From positions 186,001-250,000 of the forward strand of contig NZ_JAIUHR010000003.1 of NCBI RefSeq assembly GCF_020165195.1: DNA of 64,000 nucleotides. The letters are read 5' to 3'. A model generated the notes under the pieces. The model worked only from the letters and a program-made list of their open reading frames with translations. It made no database searches and was not told the DNA's origin. This stretch comes from Mesorhizobium sp. CA14 (GTDB lineage: Bacteria > Pseudomonadota > Alphaproteobacteria > Rhizobiales > Rhizobiaceae). This document shows, piece after piece, positions 42,442 to 50,602 of the stretch (within the stretch, counting starts at the first letter, position 1; every line of letters starts with the position of its first letter). The position numbers and the translations under genes were made by a program.

Positions 42442-43568
42442 TTGGGCACTCCGATATAAAGCAATTCTCGCCTTTTCGATCTGCTAAGGGCGTGGCTGTG
42501 TTCTGTTGAATGGACCGATACGTTAGCAAACTTGCTCTCGAAGAACTCGCGGATGCTGGTATCGTCTGGGTACGCCGCCTTCACATAGGAGAGCACCACC
42601 GTCGAATTCCTGTTGCGATCGATGAGGTCGAAGAGCTTTTCCTTGAAATGTTTTTTGCGGGACCAATCGGTAAAGTGTTTTGGCTCGGGCATCATGCCGA
42701 TACTGGAGCCCGGCTCGATCAGCTTCGACCACTCACCGTACTTCGAAAGGCCTTCCAGGAAGTGGTACCGCCGCCAGTAGTTGTCCCGGTTGCGCCGTTC
42801 ATCTTTCGCGACATACGGCGGGTCTAAGTAGACTAGGTCGTACCCAGGCTGCAAAAGAGAGACGTCGCCTGCTGGAAGTACCGTAGCCGGGGGCAGCCGA
42901 TCCCTGCGATATGCAAGTAGCTCGGCGAATCCTTGCAACATGTGTTCCCGGAAACCCTTGTCCCAGGTCGCCGCGTTACCGAAGGATCGCTTGACTTCGC
43001 TTGCCGTTCTGATCGCGAGATTGGGCCGGTGGAAAAGGTTGAATGGCCGCTTCTTCAAACACGACTGATACAGGAGATAGAACAACAATGATCTGTCGGC
43101 GTCGGAAATCGTCATTTCGCCGATTTGCGTTGCAAAGCCATCGATCCATTCATTTTCCGGTGGAAGGAAAAAGATGTTCTCGAAATTTTGGGCAACCGTG
43201 CTTCTGATAGGCCGGACCGCATTGATGATAGAAATCAAGCGCTCTTTGGTGATCGTGGCGTCTTCCGTCAATAGCGTCCTGGCCACGTGAGTGTTGAAAT
43301 GGAAAGCGTCATGGTAGACGACTCGTTTCCTCATGGTCCGAAAAAGCTGAGATACGCTGCCGGTGCCGCCAAACGCGTCAAGTACCGTATCAAATTCCAG
43401 CAGTTTCACGCTATCAAACACCCAGGGAAGAAGCTTCCGCTTACTTCCATAGTACCGGGTTGTGGGAAATCGCGAAATCGAAGTCGCAACCGGCTCGATC
43501 GCGTAGACCTGCGAGGCAGATGGCGTAACCGACGAAACGTGTTCAGGTTTCAGTTTCTGTTTTTGCAT
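42438..43568 (-). CDS. D12-class (Dam-like) N6-adenine DNA methyltransferase
   Basis: About 376 residues from ATG 43568 (a TTG at 43577 in frame is less likely). Motifs in the D12/alpha order: RYYGSKRKLLPWVF near residue 38, the SAM-binding DAFGGTGSVSQLF near 65, and the catalytic DLVYLDPPYVAKDERRN near 248, followed by the HFLEGLSKYG target-recognition side. Such enzymes methylate adenine in short sequences. No restriction endonuclease is coded nearby, so it is either a lone modifier or the self-marking part of the operon. It is the first gene of the four-gene unit. The 283 bases up to the XRE gene probably hold its promoter. Confidence 0.88.
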   Translation of the reverse strand: MQKQKLKPEHVSSVTPSASQVYAIEPVATSISRFPTTRYYGSKRKLLPWVFDSVKLLEFDTVLDAFGGTGSVSQLFRTMRKRVVYHDAFHFNTHVARTLLTEDATITKERLISIINAVRPIRSTVAQNFENIFFLPPENEWIDGFATQIGEMTISDADRSLLFYLLYQSCLKKRPFNLFHRPNLAIRTASEVKRSFGNAATWDKGFREHMLQGFAELLAYRRDRLPPATVLPAGDVSLLQPGYDLVYLDPPYVAKDERRNRDNYWRRYHFLEGLSKYGEWSKLIEPGSSIGMMPEPKHFTDWSRKKHFKEKLFDLIDRNRNSTVVLSYVKAAYPDDTSIREFFESKFANVSVHSTEHSHALSRSKRRELLYIGVPK

Positions 43569-43851
43569 GCCGCACAATACGCGGGAACGAGCGCCAGCAT
43601 AGATAGCGTCGCAGTGAAATCACAGCATAATCGGCGCTGCAAAGCAGCAATCGTACGGCTGAATGGCATGGTGCCATCTATATAGAGAGTTGGCTTCTGG
43701 CTGCGCACTAACGCCGCAAAAAAGTGGCTTGATGGTCGTCTGCTTTCGGGCGCGTGCCGCGGAGCATGCAACTTCCGTCATCGGGCCGCATTGCTGACAC
43801 TGATGGGCATACCGATAATCCGCAATGGAGCTGGCATGGGTGGCCTTCACC
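43569..43851. other. Intergenic stretch upstream of the methyltransferase operon
   Basis: No gene is supported here. It must contain the operon promoter unless the operon is read through from the XRE gene. An A/T-rich CTATATAGAGAG patch near 43678 is a possible promoter element. Confidence 0.35.
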
Positions 43852-44088
43852 CTAACTGTTTGCGGTACCGCGTGACAGACGCACGCCAGGTCCGCCACCA
43901 TTTTCGGCAATGAACTCAATTCCCGCAGCTTCGAACGTTGATTTAAGCTGAACTATTGTGGACTGCTTCAACGTCTCGCCTCGTTCAAATCGCACAACCG
44001 TTTGAGTTGAGATGCCAGCCTCCTTAGCAAGCTCTAAAACACCCCACCCCAGTGCAGCTCGTGCCATGCGGCACTGCACCGGGTTCAT
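43852..44088 (-). CDS. XRE-family regulator (78 aa)
   Basis: MNPVQCRMARAALGWGVLELAKEAGISTQTVVRFERGETLKQSTIVQL is a compact Cro/C1-type helix-turn-helix of the kind common near defence and integrative genes (compare QCRxARAxLxW...LA...). The start is ATG 44088; frames reaching 44181 would begin inside the operator. A perfect palindrome (44089-44113) touches the start codon, so it almost surely represses itself. It lies directly upstream of, and on the same strand as, the methyltransferase operon and may control it. Confidence 0.85.
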   Translation of the reverse strand: MNPVQCRMARAALGWGVLELAKEAGISTQTVVRFERGETLKQSTIVQLKSTFEAAGIEFIAENGGGPGVRLSRGTANS

Positions 44089-44113
44089 AAAATCACCATA
44101 ATATGGTGATTTT
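44089..44113. promoter_or_regulatory. 25-base perfect palindrome at the XRE start codon (operator)
   Basis: AAAATCACCATA, one central A, then TATGGTGATTTT. Both arms are perfect, A/T-rich at the ends and GC in the middle, the look of a Cro/C1-type operator. It occupies the place where a ribosome site for the XRE gene would be, so the mRNA is probably leaderless or weakly translated. Confidence 0.7.
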
Positions 44114-44224
44114 GATTGATCATCTGCTGCACTTTGTGTAGTCTCGATTTCAACTAGGCGGCCGGGCGGGTGACGCAACACCTACCCGGCCTGGCCACAT
44201 GCAAGCTGTTGTGGAGCTCGGATC

Positions 44225-44812
44225 ATGGCTGATTCCGACAATAGCACGACTTTGTCTTACGTCACGCTAGGGGGGAGCGACGACGGGGCCATAAATGGAG
44301 CTGCTTCCGAGGAGGCAGACCCTGCGCTTGTGCTGCTACGAGAGTGGTTGCGGGCGCAGCATGTCTCGCAAGTTCTCTGCCGCCTTCAACAACGCTTGGA
44401 GACGCGCCTTCTCAGCGCCGCCTCATCGGCGGCGTCGGATGCAAAGGTTGGTTACTTGATCGCCTACCAAGCGGAAGTCGAGGCCGCGACAGCGGCTTTG
44501 AAAATTCAGGACAGACTTCCCCTTACGCCTGCACACTCGCTTCTCGGCGTTGTCGCCAAGCTCGAAATGGTCGTCCGCGCCGATCGCGACATCGACGATC
44601 CGACGGATTTTCCCTGGCCACACATCGAGTCGATCCTTCGTGACCTGAAGGGAATCGCCGGCAGTGTGCAGCTCCTGCAGCCTGGTCGATCCATCGTTCA
44701 GGCGGATTGTCGGCGGTATCAAGCCACGGCCGCCGATCTGATCGGTCTCGAAACGCATGCCGCTGACCTCCCGCTTGGTCAGGAACCGGTCGTTGGTGTT
44801 GATGCAGAGTAG
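44225..44812 (+). CDS. Hypothetical protein (195 aa)
   Basis: ATG 44225. The protein is helical, with ALVLLREWLRAQHVSQVLCRLQQRLETRLL, then AYQAEVEAATAALKIQDRLP and DIDDPTDFPWPHIESILRDLKGIAGSVQ, and no transmembrane or export signal. I do not recognise the family. Its position, divergent from the XRE gene and 74 bases before the next small gene, on the same strand as the recombinase, suggests it belongs to the integration module. Confidence 0.65.
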   Translation: MADSDNSTTLSYVTLGGSDDGAINGAASEEADPALVLLREWLRAQHVSQVLCRLQQRLETRLLSAASSAASDAKVGYLIAYQAEVEAATAALKIQDRLPLTPAHSLLGVVAKLEMVVRADRDIDDPTDFPWPHIESILRDLKGIAGSVQLLQPGRSIVQADCRRYQATAADLIGLETHAADLPLGQEPVVGVDAE

Positions 44813-44886
44813 AAATGGATACGTAGGCGCACACAAAGGCCATTCGGCGCTGAGGCGATTTCGGTCATCCTTGTCCCGATGCAGAT

Positions 44887-45135
44887 ATGCTCGGGACAGA
44901 AAACGTGAAGGCGGCGCGGCGCGCTGCAAAACACGGCGTTAGGCGCGATGCCCAGGCCGATCTGTTTTCGCGCCAGCGCGTCGTTGACGAGGCGTTCCTG
45001 GAACGAACGGCTCGCTTGTTCGAGCCTCGCATGGGGCGGCCGCTATCAACGGAGGATGCACGGCAAATCGTCGACAATATCGGCGGCTTCTTTCGCATCC
45101 TTGCCGAATGGGAACGAATTGACCGAGGCAAATAG
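44887..45135 (+). CDS. Hypothetical protein upstream of the recombinase (82 aa)
   Basis: Basic, helical protein: MLGTENVKAARRAAKHGVRRDAQADLFSRQRVVDEAFLERTARLFEPRMGRPLSTEDARQIVDNIGGFF. It has a good protein pattern but a weak ribosome site. It lies 67 bases before the serine recombinase on the same strand, so it may be its regulator or a directionality factor (inference). The family is unknown. Confidence 0.6.
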   Translation: MLGTENVKAARRAAKHGVRRDAQADLFSRQRVVDEAFLERTARLFEPRMGRPLSTEDARQIVDNIGGFFRILAEWERIDRGK

Positions 45136-45202
45136 CTGGCGCTTCATGCTTACCTGATGGCCTTCGGTTGTGCGACGGCGCGATGAAACAGGAGGCACCC
45201 CG

Positions 45203-46792
45203 GTGAACCAGCGAATTGCCCCGATCGCCAAGCCCGCAGGCCTTGTAAAGGCGCTGCTATACGCGCGCGTCTCTTCCAAGGAGCAGGAGAAAGAGGGCTT
45301 CTCCATCCCGGCGCAGTGCAAGCTGCTGCGCGACTACGCCCTGCAACATCGGTTCGACATCGCCGAGGAGTTTATCGACGTTGAGACGGCCAAGGCCACC
45401 GGCCGGACCAACTTCACCGAGATGGTCAAATATCTGCGAAAGCATCCCGGCATTCGAAGTATCCTGGTCGAGAAAACCGACCGCCTCTATCGCAACCTGA
45501 AGGACTGGGTGACTCTCGATGAGTTGGATGTGGAAATCCACCTTGCGAAAGAAGGTGTGACGCTGTCGCGAGACTCGCGCTCATCTGAAAAGTTCATGCA
45601 CGGCATCAAGGTCTTGATGGCCAAGAACTATATCGACAACCTGTCGGAAGAAGCCCGCAAGGGGCAGATGGAGAAGGCGGAGCAGGGCATCTGGCCGACT
45701 AAGGCTCCGCTGGGTTACGTCAACACCACGGGCAAGGACGGCAGAAAGGTTATCGAGCCGCATCCTGAACTGGCTCCAGTCGTCACACAGCTATTCGAGC
45801 GTTACGCCACCGGCCAGTATTCGCTCAAGGCTTTGGCCAAGGCAGCCCATGGCGATGGGCTGATCTATCCCAAGAGCGGCAATCCGGTTCCGGTCAGCAC
45901 CGTGCATATGATCCTGCGCAACCGCCTCTATACGGGACTGTTCCAGTGGGACGGCAAATTGCACCAGGGCAAGCACGAACCCCTCGTATCGATCGAACTA
46001 TGGGAGCGGGTCCAAGGCATCCTGACGGGCCGCAATGCGGTGCCAACACACCCGACAGGAAACGAGTTCGCCTTTACCGGCCTGATGACCTGCGCCGAAT
46101 GCGGCTGCGCCGTAGTGGCGGAGATCAAGAAGGGCAAATACGTCTACTATCACTGCACGGGGCACTCGAACAGAGGTCGGGGCGGATACGCAGATTGCCG
46201 CCGCAAATATGTCCGAGAGGAAGTGCTCGATCAGGCATTCGCCAGTCTGCTCGACCGGTTGCATTTCGACGAAGAGATACTGGAATGGGTAAGGGCGGCC
46301 CTCATGGCCAGCCATGCCGACGAGCGCCGCGAGCATGAACAGGCGATCCATCGATGCCAGGTCGAGTACAAGCGGCTCGAGGATCGGCTGCACGCCATGT
46401 ACCTCGACAAGCTCGATGGCCGCATCGACAACGCCTTCTACGACCGTATGTCAGCACAGTGGCGAACCGAACAGACGCGCCTGCTTCGCGAGATAGAGCG
46501 GCATGGCAGTGCCGAAGAATCATACATGGAGGACGGGATACGGCTGTTGGAACTGGCGCGCAACGCCAGCCGACTGTTTGCGAAACAGCCTGTGCACGAG
46601 AAAAAGCGGCTCTTGAATCTCGTGCTGTCGAACTGCCAATGGAACCAGGGCGAGGTTCACGCTTTCTTCAGGCAACCGTTTGATCTCCTTGCGGAAACGG
46701 TCGCAACCAGCGCAACAATGGGAGCACAGCAGACAGCTTTATCGAGAGGGAATCCAGTTTGGCTGGGGAACCTGGATTCGAACCAGGACTAA
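45203..46792 (+). CDS. Large serine recombinase (integrase) ending inside tRNA-Gln
   Basis: 529 residues from GTG 45203, with GGAGG 8 bases upstream; an ATG at 45170 in frame is less likely. The resolvase domain has catalytic Ser24 in LLYARVSSKEQEKEGFS, and the Arg-rich EKTDRLYRNLKD. A Recombinase domain follows (YGLIYPKSGNPVPVSTVHMILRNRLYTG region), then a zinc ribbon (LMTCAECGCAVVAEIKK ... CTGHSNRGRGG) and a coiled coil (HRCQVEYKRLEDRLHAM). The last residues LGNLDSNQD are encoded by the antisense of the tRNA-Gln 3' half, so insertion at the tRNA completes the gene. Large serine recombinases of this kind integrate ICEs; here it is the likely integrase of the element. Confidence 0.92.
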   Translation: MNQRIAPIAKPAGLVKALLYARVSSKEQEKEGFSIPAQCKLLRDYALQHRFDIAEEFIDVETAKATGRTNFTEMVKYLRKHPGIRSILVEKTDRLYRNLKDWVTLDELDVEIHLAKEGVTLSRDSRSSEKFMHGIKVLMAKNYIDNLSEEARKGQMEKAEQGIWPTKAPLGYVNTTGKDGRKVIEPHPELAPVVTQLFERYATGQYSLKALAKAAHGDGLIYPKSGNPVPVSTVHMILRNRLYTGLFQWDGKLHQGKHEPLVSIELWERVQGILTGRNAVPTHPTGNEFAFTGLMTCAECGCAVVAEIKKGKYVYYHCTGHSNRGRGGYADCRRKYVREEVLDQAFASLLDRLHFDEEILEWVRAALMASHADERREHEQAIHRCQVEYKRLEDRLHAMYLDKLDGRIDNAFYDRMSAQWRTEQTRLLREIERHGSAEESYMEDGIRLLELARNASRLFAKQPVHEKKRLLNLVLSNCQWNQGEVHAFFRQPFDLLAETVATSATMGAQQTALSRGNPVWLGNLDSNQD

Positions 46793-46833
46793 CGGAGTCA
46801 GAGTCCGTGGGTCTACCGTTAACCTATTCCCCA
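46760..46833 (-). tRNA. tRNA-Gln (anticodon CTG)
   Basis: Read on the minus strand: acceptor TGGGGAA pairs with TTCCCCA, the anticodon arm is ACGGA-CTCTGAC-TCCGT with CTG at positions 34-36, the TPsiC arm is CCTGG-TTCGAAT-CCAGG, the discriminator is G, and CCA is encoded. Four-arm folding is clean. It reads CAG codons. It is the boundary between the accessory element and the core chromosome, and its 3' half is the likely att core. Confidence 0.97.
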
Positions 46834-46979
46834 GCAGGCGCAGCTGGTGCCGCGCGATGCGGGCGGCTCATGTGCCGCGAGCGCTGCCTTGTAGCCGCCA
46901 TCCGAAAATAGTCAAGCCCGCTATCGAGTTCAATCGCAGGCTTTTTGCCGATGCTCCCCGCGAAAGCGGGCAGGGGGGT

Positions 46980-47912
46980 TCAACTGCCACCTTTGCTGTA
47001 CTGCGAATGCTCGAAATAGAGCACCACGCCAAGGCCGATCAGCAGCGGAATGATGAGATAGAACAAGCGGAACACCAGAAGCGCGGCTAGCACGCCGACC
47101 GGATCCATGTCGGAAAGGCCGGTGAGGAAGACGACCTCGAACACGCCGAGCGCGCCCGGCGCATGCGACAGAAGCCCGATCGAGAACGACACCATGAACA
47201 CGCCGAGCACGACGAAATAACCGGGATTGCCGACTTCCGGCAGGGCAAAATAGATGATTGCAGCGGCTCCCAGCAGTTCGACCGGTCCGATCAGCAACTG
47301 TCGCGCCACGATCGGCAGCGCCGGGTAGTGGAGCTGGAAGCTGCCGATCGTCAATGGTCTGAGCCGCAGCCAGCTGCCGAAGGCGTAGGCGCCGACGAGG
47401 ATAAGCATGGCGAGCCCTGCCGCGAATGCAGCGCCATGATGCGGCGCGCCGGTGAAGCGATCGATGATTTGCGGCTCGAACAGCAGAACGAGGCCGCCGA
47501 GGAAAACGCTGGACAGGATGAAGGTGAACCAGCAGATCGCCACCAGCACGCCGACCTCCTGGCCGGTCAGCCCTCGCGTGGCATAGGCGCGATAGCGGAT
47601 CACCGCACCGGAAAACACCGAACCGCCGATATTGTGCGACACCGCGTAAGTGGTGAAGGAGCACAGCGTGACGAACAGCCACGACACTTTTTTGCCGATA
47701 TGCAGCAGCGCTATGTGGTCGTAACCGGCGAGCGAGGCATAGGCGACGACCGCGCTCAGTGCCGCGAGCACCCAATCGCGCGGCGGGATGGCGGCAATGC
47801 CGGCCCAGACATCGTCGAGCGAAATGCCGCGCAGTTCGTGGATGAGCAGCCACAGCGAGAACGCGACGGCCGCGATGCCTATGACCGGCCAGAAATAGCG
47901 CCTCCAATTCAT
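46980..47912 (-). CDS. YbhN/UPF0104-type integral membrane protein (lysylphosphatidylglycerol synthase transmembrane-like)
   Basis: 310 residues, about 8 transmembrane helices. The conserved SFTTYAVSHNIGGSVFSGAVIRYR and SFSIGLLSHAPGALGVFEVVFL are the hallmarks of this family (the flippase-like membrane part of MprF, without the synthase domain). It lies on the chromosome side of the tRNA. A role in lipid flipping is plausible from the family; no substrate is evident. Confidence 0.88.
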   Translation of the reverse strand: MNWRRYFWPVIGIAAVAFSLWLLIHELRGISLDDVWAGIAAIPPRDWVLAALSAVVAYASLAGYDHIALLHIGKKVSWLFVTLCSFTTYAVSHNIGGSVFSGAVIRYRAYATRGLTGQEVGVLVAICWFTFILSSVFLGGLVLLFEPQIIDRFTGAPHHGAAFAAGLAMLILVGAYAFGSWLRLRPLTIGSFQLHYPALPIVARQLLIGPVELLGAAAIIYFALPEVGNPGYFVVLGVFMVSFSIGLLSHAPGALGVFEVVFLTGLSDMDPVGVLAALLVFRLFYLIIPLLIGLGVVLYFEHSQYSKGGS

Positions 47913-48176
47913 GGCGTCGTCATCATGCGCTGCAGCTCATTGATTTGATGTTGCCCAACCCTTCGAACCCGCATTTGAGACATGCCCGATTGAAGCCGGC
48001 TATTCAACCGGCAAGACATTGCCCCAACATGATCCTGGCAAAATGCGGCGTTGGCGAAATTCGGCTTCGCGCTCTTGGTGATTGCGAACGGCGCTGCTAC
48101 TCTGTTGCCAACTTGAAACAAATCGAGGTGCCTGCTGCGTCCTTTCCCGGTTCGCGCGGCGCCGGAAGGAACTGAA

Positions 48177-49529
48177 GTGGAAGACCACGATACCGGCGCG
48201 GGCGCGTCGGCAGTGGGCATGTCCGGGGCCTCGCCGACGCAATCGGCGGGCCCGCACACGGCGCGATTCAGCCGCCACGCGGGCGCGCACCAAAGACATG
48301 CCGGCCAGCGACAGATTGGCCTAGGTCAGGCCGACCAGCATGGCGATCAACCGAAAGGCAAGACGCGCAAGCGACGCAAGCGCAAGCGCGGCCGCAAGGT
48401 GTTCGCACGCGACGAGAACGGCGCCGTGCCGCATGCCGCGCCTGCCGCCACGCAGGCGAGCCAGCCTCGGAGCGGGCCTTCGCCGGTTGAGCCAAGGCCG
48501 GCGGCCCCGCAGCGTCCGCCGCAGCAGGAATTGCCTGTCTTCGCCGCGCTCGACCTCGGCACCAACAATTGCCGGTTGCTGGTCGCTGTGCCCGGCCGCC
48601 ACGGTCAATTCCGCGTCATCGACGCTTTCTCGCGCATTGTCAGGCTGGGCGAGGGGCTGACCGCCAGCGGCCGGCTCGGCCAGGCGGCGATGGACCGCGC
48701 GGTAGAGGCGCTGAAGATCTGCGGCGAGAAGCTGCGCAACCGCAAGATCCGGAAAGCCAGGCTGATCGCCACCGAGGCCTGCCGCTCGGCCGCCAACGGT
48801 GTCGAGTTTTTGGATCGCGTCGAGCGCGAGGCCGGGCTGAAGCTCGAGATCATCGATCGCCAGACCGAGGCCCGCCTTGCCGTTTCCGGTTGCGGCTCGC
48901 TGGTCGAGCGCGACACCCAAGGCGTGGTGCTGTTCGACATTGGCGGCGGCTCGTCGGAAATCGCGCTGATCGACCTGACCGGACGGCGCTCGCCGCGTCT
49001 GGCCAACCACATTGTTTCCTGGACATCGCTGCCCGTCGGCGTCGTCTCGCTCGCCGAGCGCTTCGGCGGCCGCACCGTGACGCGCGAGACCTTTGCCGCC
49101 ATGGTTGACGATGTGGCCGCACGGCTGAAGGCCTTCGATGGCCGCGATCGGCTCGCGCATGTGCTGGCCAGCCCCAACTTCCATCTGCTCGGCACTTCCG
49201 GCACAGTGACGACGCTCGCCGGCGTGCATCTCGACCTCGAGCGCTACGACCGCCGCCGCGTCGATGGGCTGTGGATGGACCGCGACAGCGTCGACCGCAT
49301 GATCGAGCGGCTGATCGGCTGGGATTTCCAGCAGCGCTGCGCCAACCCCTGCATCGGCGCCGACCGCGCCGATCTCGTGCTCGCCGGCTGCGCCATACTG
49401 GAAGCGATCCGCGGTGTCTGGCCGTCCGAGCGGCTGCGCGTCGCCGACCGCGGCCTGCGCGAGGGAATCCTCAGCGAACTCATGGCCGATGACGGCGTCT
49501 GGCGCAATAATGGCGGGCGCCGCGCATGA
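48177..49529 (+). CDS. Ppx/GppA-family phosphatase with basic N-terminal extension
   Basis: 450 residues from GTG 48177 with GGAAGGAAC before it. The first 120 residues are low complexity, including the basic TRKRRKRKRGRK, and then Pro/Ala/Gln-rich. The catalytic region follows: FAALDLGTNNCRLLVAV, RLGEGL, ATEACRSAANG, LFDIGGGSSEIAL and LGTSGTVTTLAGV. Family members cut polyphosphate or pppGpp. The extension is unusual in length and charge and may bind RNA or polyphosphate. It is followed, after an intergenic mosaic element, by rlmE. Confidence 0.9.
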   Translation: MEDHDTGAGASAVGMSGASPTQSAGPHTARFSRHAGAHQRHAGQRQIGLGQADQHGDQPKGKTRKRRKRKRGRKVFARDENGAVPHAAPAATQASQPRSGPSPVEPRPAAPQRPPQQELPVFAALDLGTNNCRLLVAVPGRHGQFRVIDAFSRIVRLGEGLTASGRLGQAAMDRAVEALKICGEKLRNRKIRKARLIATEACRSAANGVEFLDRVEREAGLKLEIIDRQTEARLAVSGCGSLVERDTQGVVLFDIGGGSSEIALIDLTGRRSPRLANHIVSWTSLPVGVVSLAERFGGRTVTRETFAAMVDDVAARLKAFDGRDRLAHVLASPNFHLLGTSGTVTTLAGVHLDLERYDRRRVDGLWMDRDSVDRMIERLIGWDFQQRCANPCIGADRADLVLAGCAILEAIRGVWPSERLRVADRGLREGILSELMADDGVWRNNGGRRA

Positions 49530-49559
49530 TCCCAAAAAGTGGCCGCATTGTTTTGATGA

Positions 49560-49710
49560 GCAGTCGACCCCCACTCCGTCGAGCTACGCTCGACACCTCT
49601 CCCCCGATCGACGGGAGAGAGGAAAGGCGCGAACTCGCCAGCTTTGGCGCCCTTCCTCTCCCTCTGGAGGGGGGAGAGGTGGCGCAGCGAAACGGCGACC
49701 GAGTGGGGGA
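49560..49710. repeat. Nested palindromic intergenic mosaic element
   Basis: CCCCCACTC near 49567 pairs with GAGTGGGGG near 49702. Inside, CACCTCTCCCCC (about 49587) pairs with GGGGGAGAGGTG (about 49670), and each half also folds on itself. This resembles the rhizobial intergenic mosaic (RIME-like) elements. The rest of 49530-49866 holds nothing else that I can see. Confidence 0.6.
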
Positions 49711-49866
49711 AGCCCTCCGTGAAACGCGAAGCCGTCGCAAAACCGGCGCGACGAAGCGAGCGAGAAAAAGCGGACCGGAAATCCTGATACCGAATTTCAG
49801 GACCGGGCCAGCGAAAAGTGGCGATCGGTTTTCGCACAGGATCATGCTCGGGCAAGAAATCAGGCA

Positions 49867-50562
49867 ATGACCAAGAAACCCGAAAAGTCAGGATCTGCCA
49901 GCATTCGCGTCCTCAAGACCAGGATCAAGAAGAAGAGCGGCTTGAAGGAATCCTCGCGCCGCTGGCTCGAGCGCCACATGAACGATCCCTATGTGCAGCG
50001 CTCGAAGGCCGATGGCTACCGTTCGCGCGCCGCCTATAAGCTGATCGAGATCGATGACAAGCATCATCTGCTGAAGCCCGGCATGAAGGTCATCGACCTG
50101 GGCGCCGCGCCCGGCGGATGGTGCCAGGTGGCAGCCGCGCGGACGAAGTCGACCGCGGAAAATCCGCATGTCGTCGGCATCGACTACCTCGAAATGGATG
50201 CGGTTCCGGGCGCTATCATCCTGCAGATGGATTTCCTCGATCCGGACGCGCCGCAAAAACTTGCCGAGGCGCTCGGCGGTCAGCCGGATGTGGTGCTGTC
50301 CGATATGGCCGCGCCCACGACCGGGCATCGCCGCACCGATCATCTGCGCACCATGCATCTGTGCGAAGTCGCGGCCGATTTCGCGCTGCACGTCCTGAAG
50401 CCCGGCGGACATTTCCTAGCAAAGACTTTTCAGGGCGGCGCCGAGAATGAGCTTTTGTCACTGCTGAAGCAGAACTTCCGCTCGGTCCATCACGTGAAGC
50501 CGCCGGCCTCGCGCGATGAATCGGTGGAGCTGTATTTGCTGGCGAAGGAGTTCAAAGGCTAG
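49867..50562 (+). CDS. rlmE: 23S rRNA (uridine-2'-O-)-methyltransferase RlmE
   Basis: 231 residues. The Rossmann motif is [15 protein letters not shown]; the K-D-K-E catalytic set is visible as [35 protein letters not shown] and ESVELYLL. The N terminus has a basic extension ([14 protein letters not shown]). It methylates U2552 of 23S rRNA in late 50S assembly. This is a normal core gene. A hairpin follows its stop. Confidence 0.95.
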   Translation: MTKKPEKSGSASIRVLKTRIKKKSGLKESSRRWLERHMNDPYVQRSKADGYRSRAAYKLIEIDDKHHLLKPGMKVIDLGAAPGGWCQVAAARTKSTAENPHVVGIDYLEMDAVPGAIILQMDFLDPDAPQKLAEALGGQPDVVLSDMAAPTTGHRRTDHLRTMHLCEVAADFALHVLKPGGHFLAKTFQGGAENELLSLLKQNFRSVHHVKPPASRDESVELYLLAKEFKG

Positions 50563-50570
50563 CGCCTTGC

Positions 50571-50593
50571 CCTTCTCCCCTTGTGGGAGAAGG
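50571..50593. terminator. Bidirectional hairpin between rlmE and the MFS gene
   Basis: CCTTCTCCC (50571-50579) pairs with GGGAGAAGG (50585-50593) between two convergent genes. There is no long T-tract, so termination strength is uncertain. Confidence 0.5.
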
Positions 50594-50602
50594 AGAAGGC
50601 GC

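Noticed and set aside
1..46000. Second copy of the tRNA-Gln 3' half as left att site
   Set aside because: I did not see the tRNA 3' sequence elsewhere in the window; the left end of the element is probably outside it.
46930..47907. Second minus-strand frame (325 codons) over the YbhN-like gene
   Set aside because: It is an Arg/His-rich shadow; the other frame has the family motifs and membrane helices.
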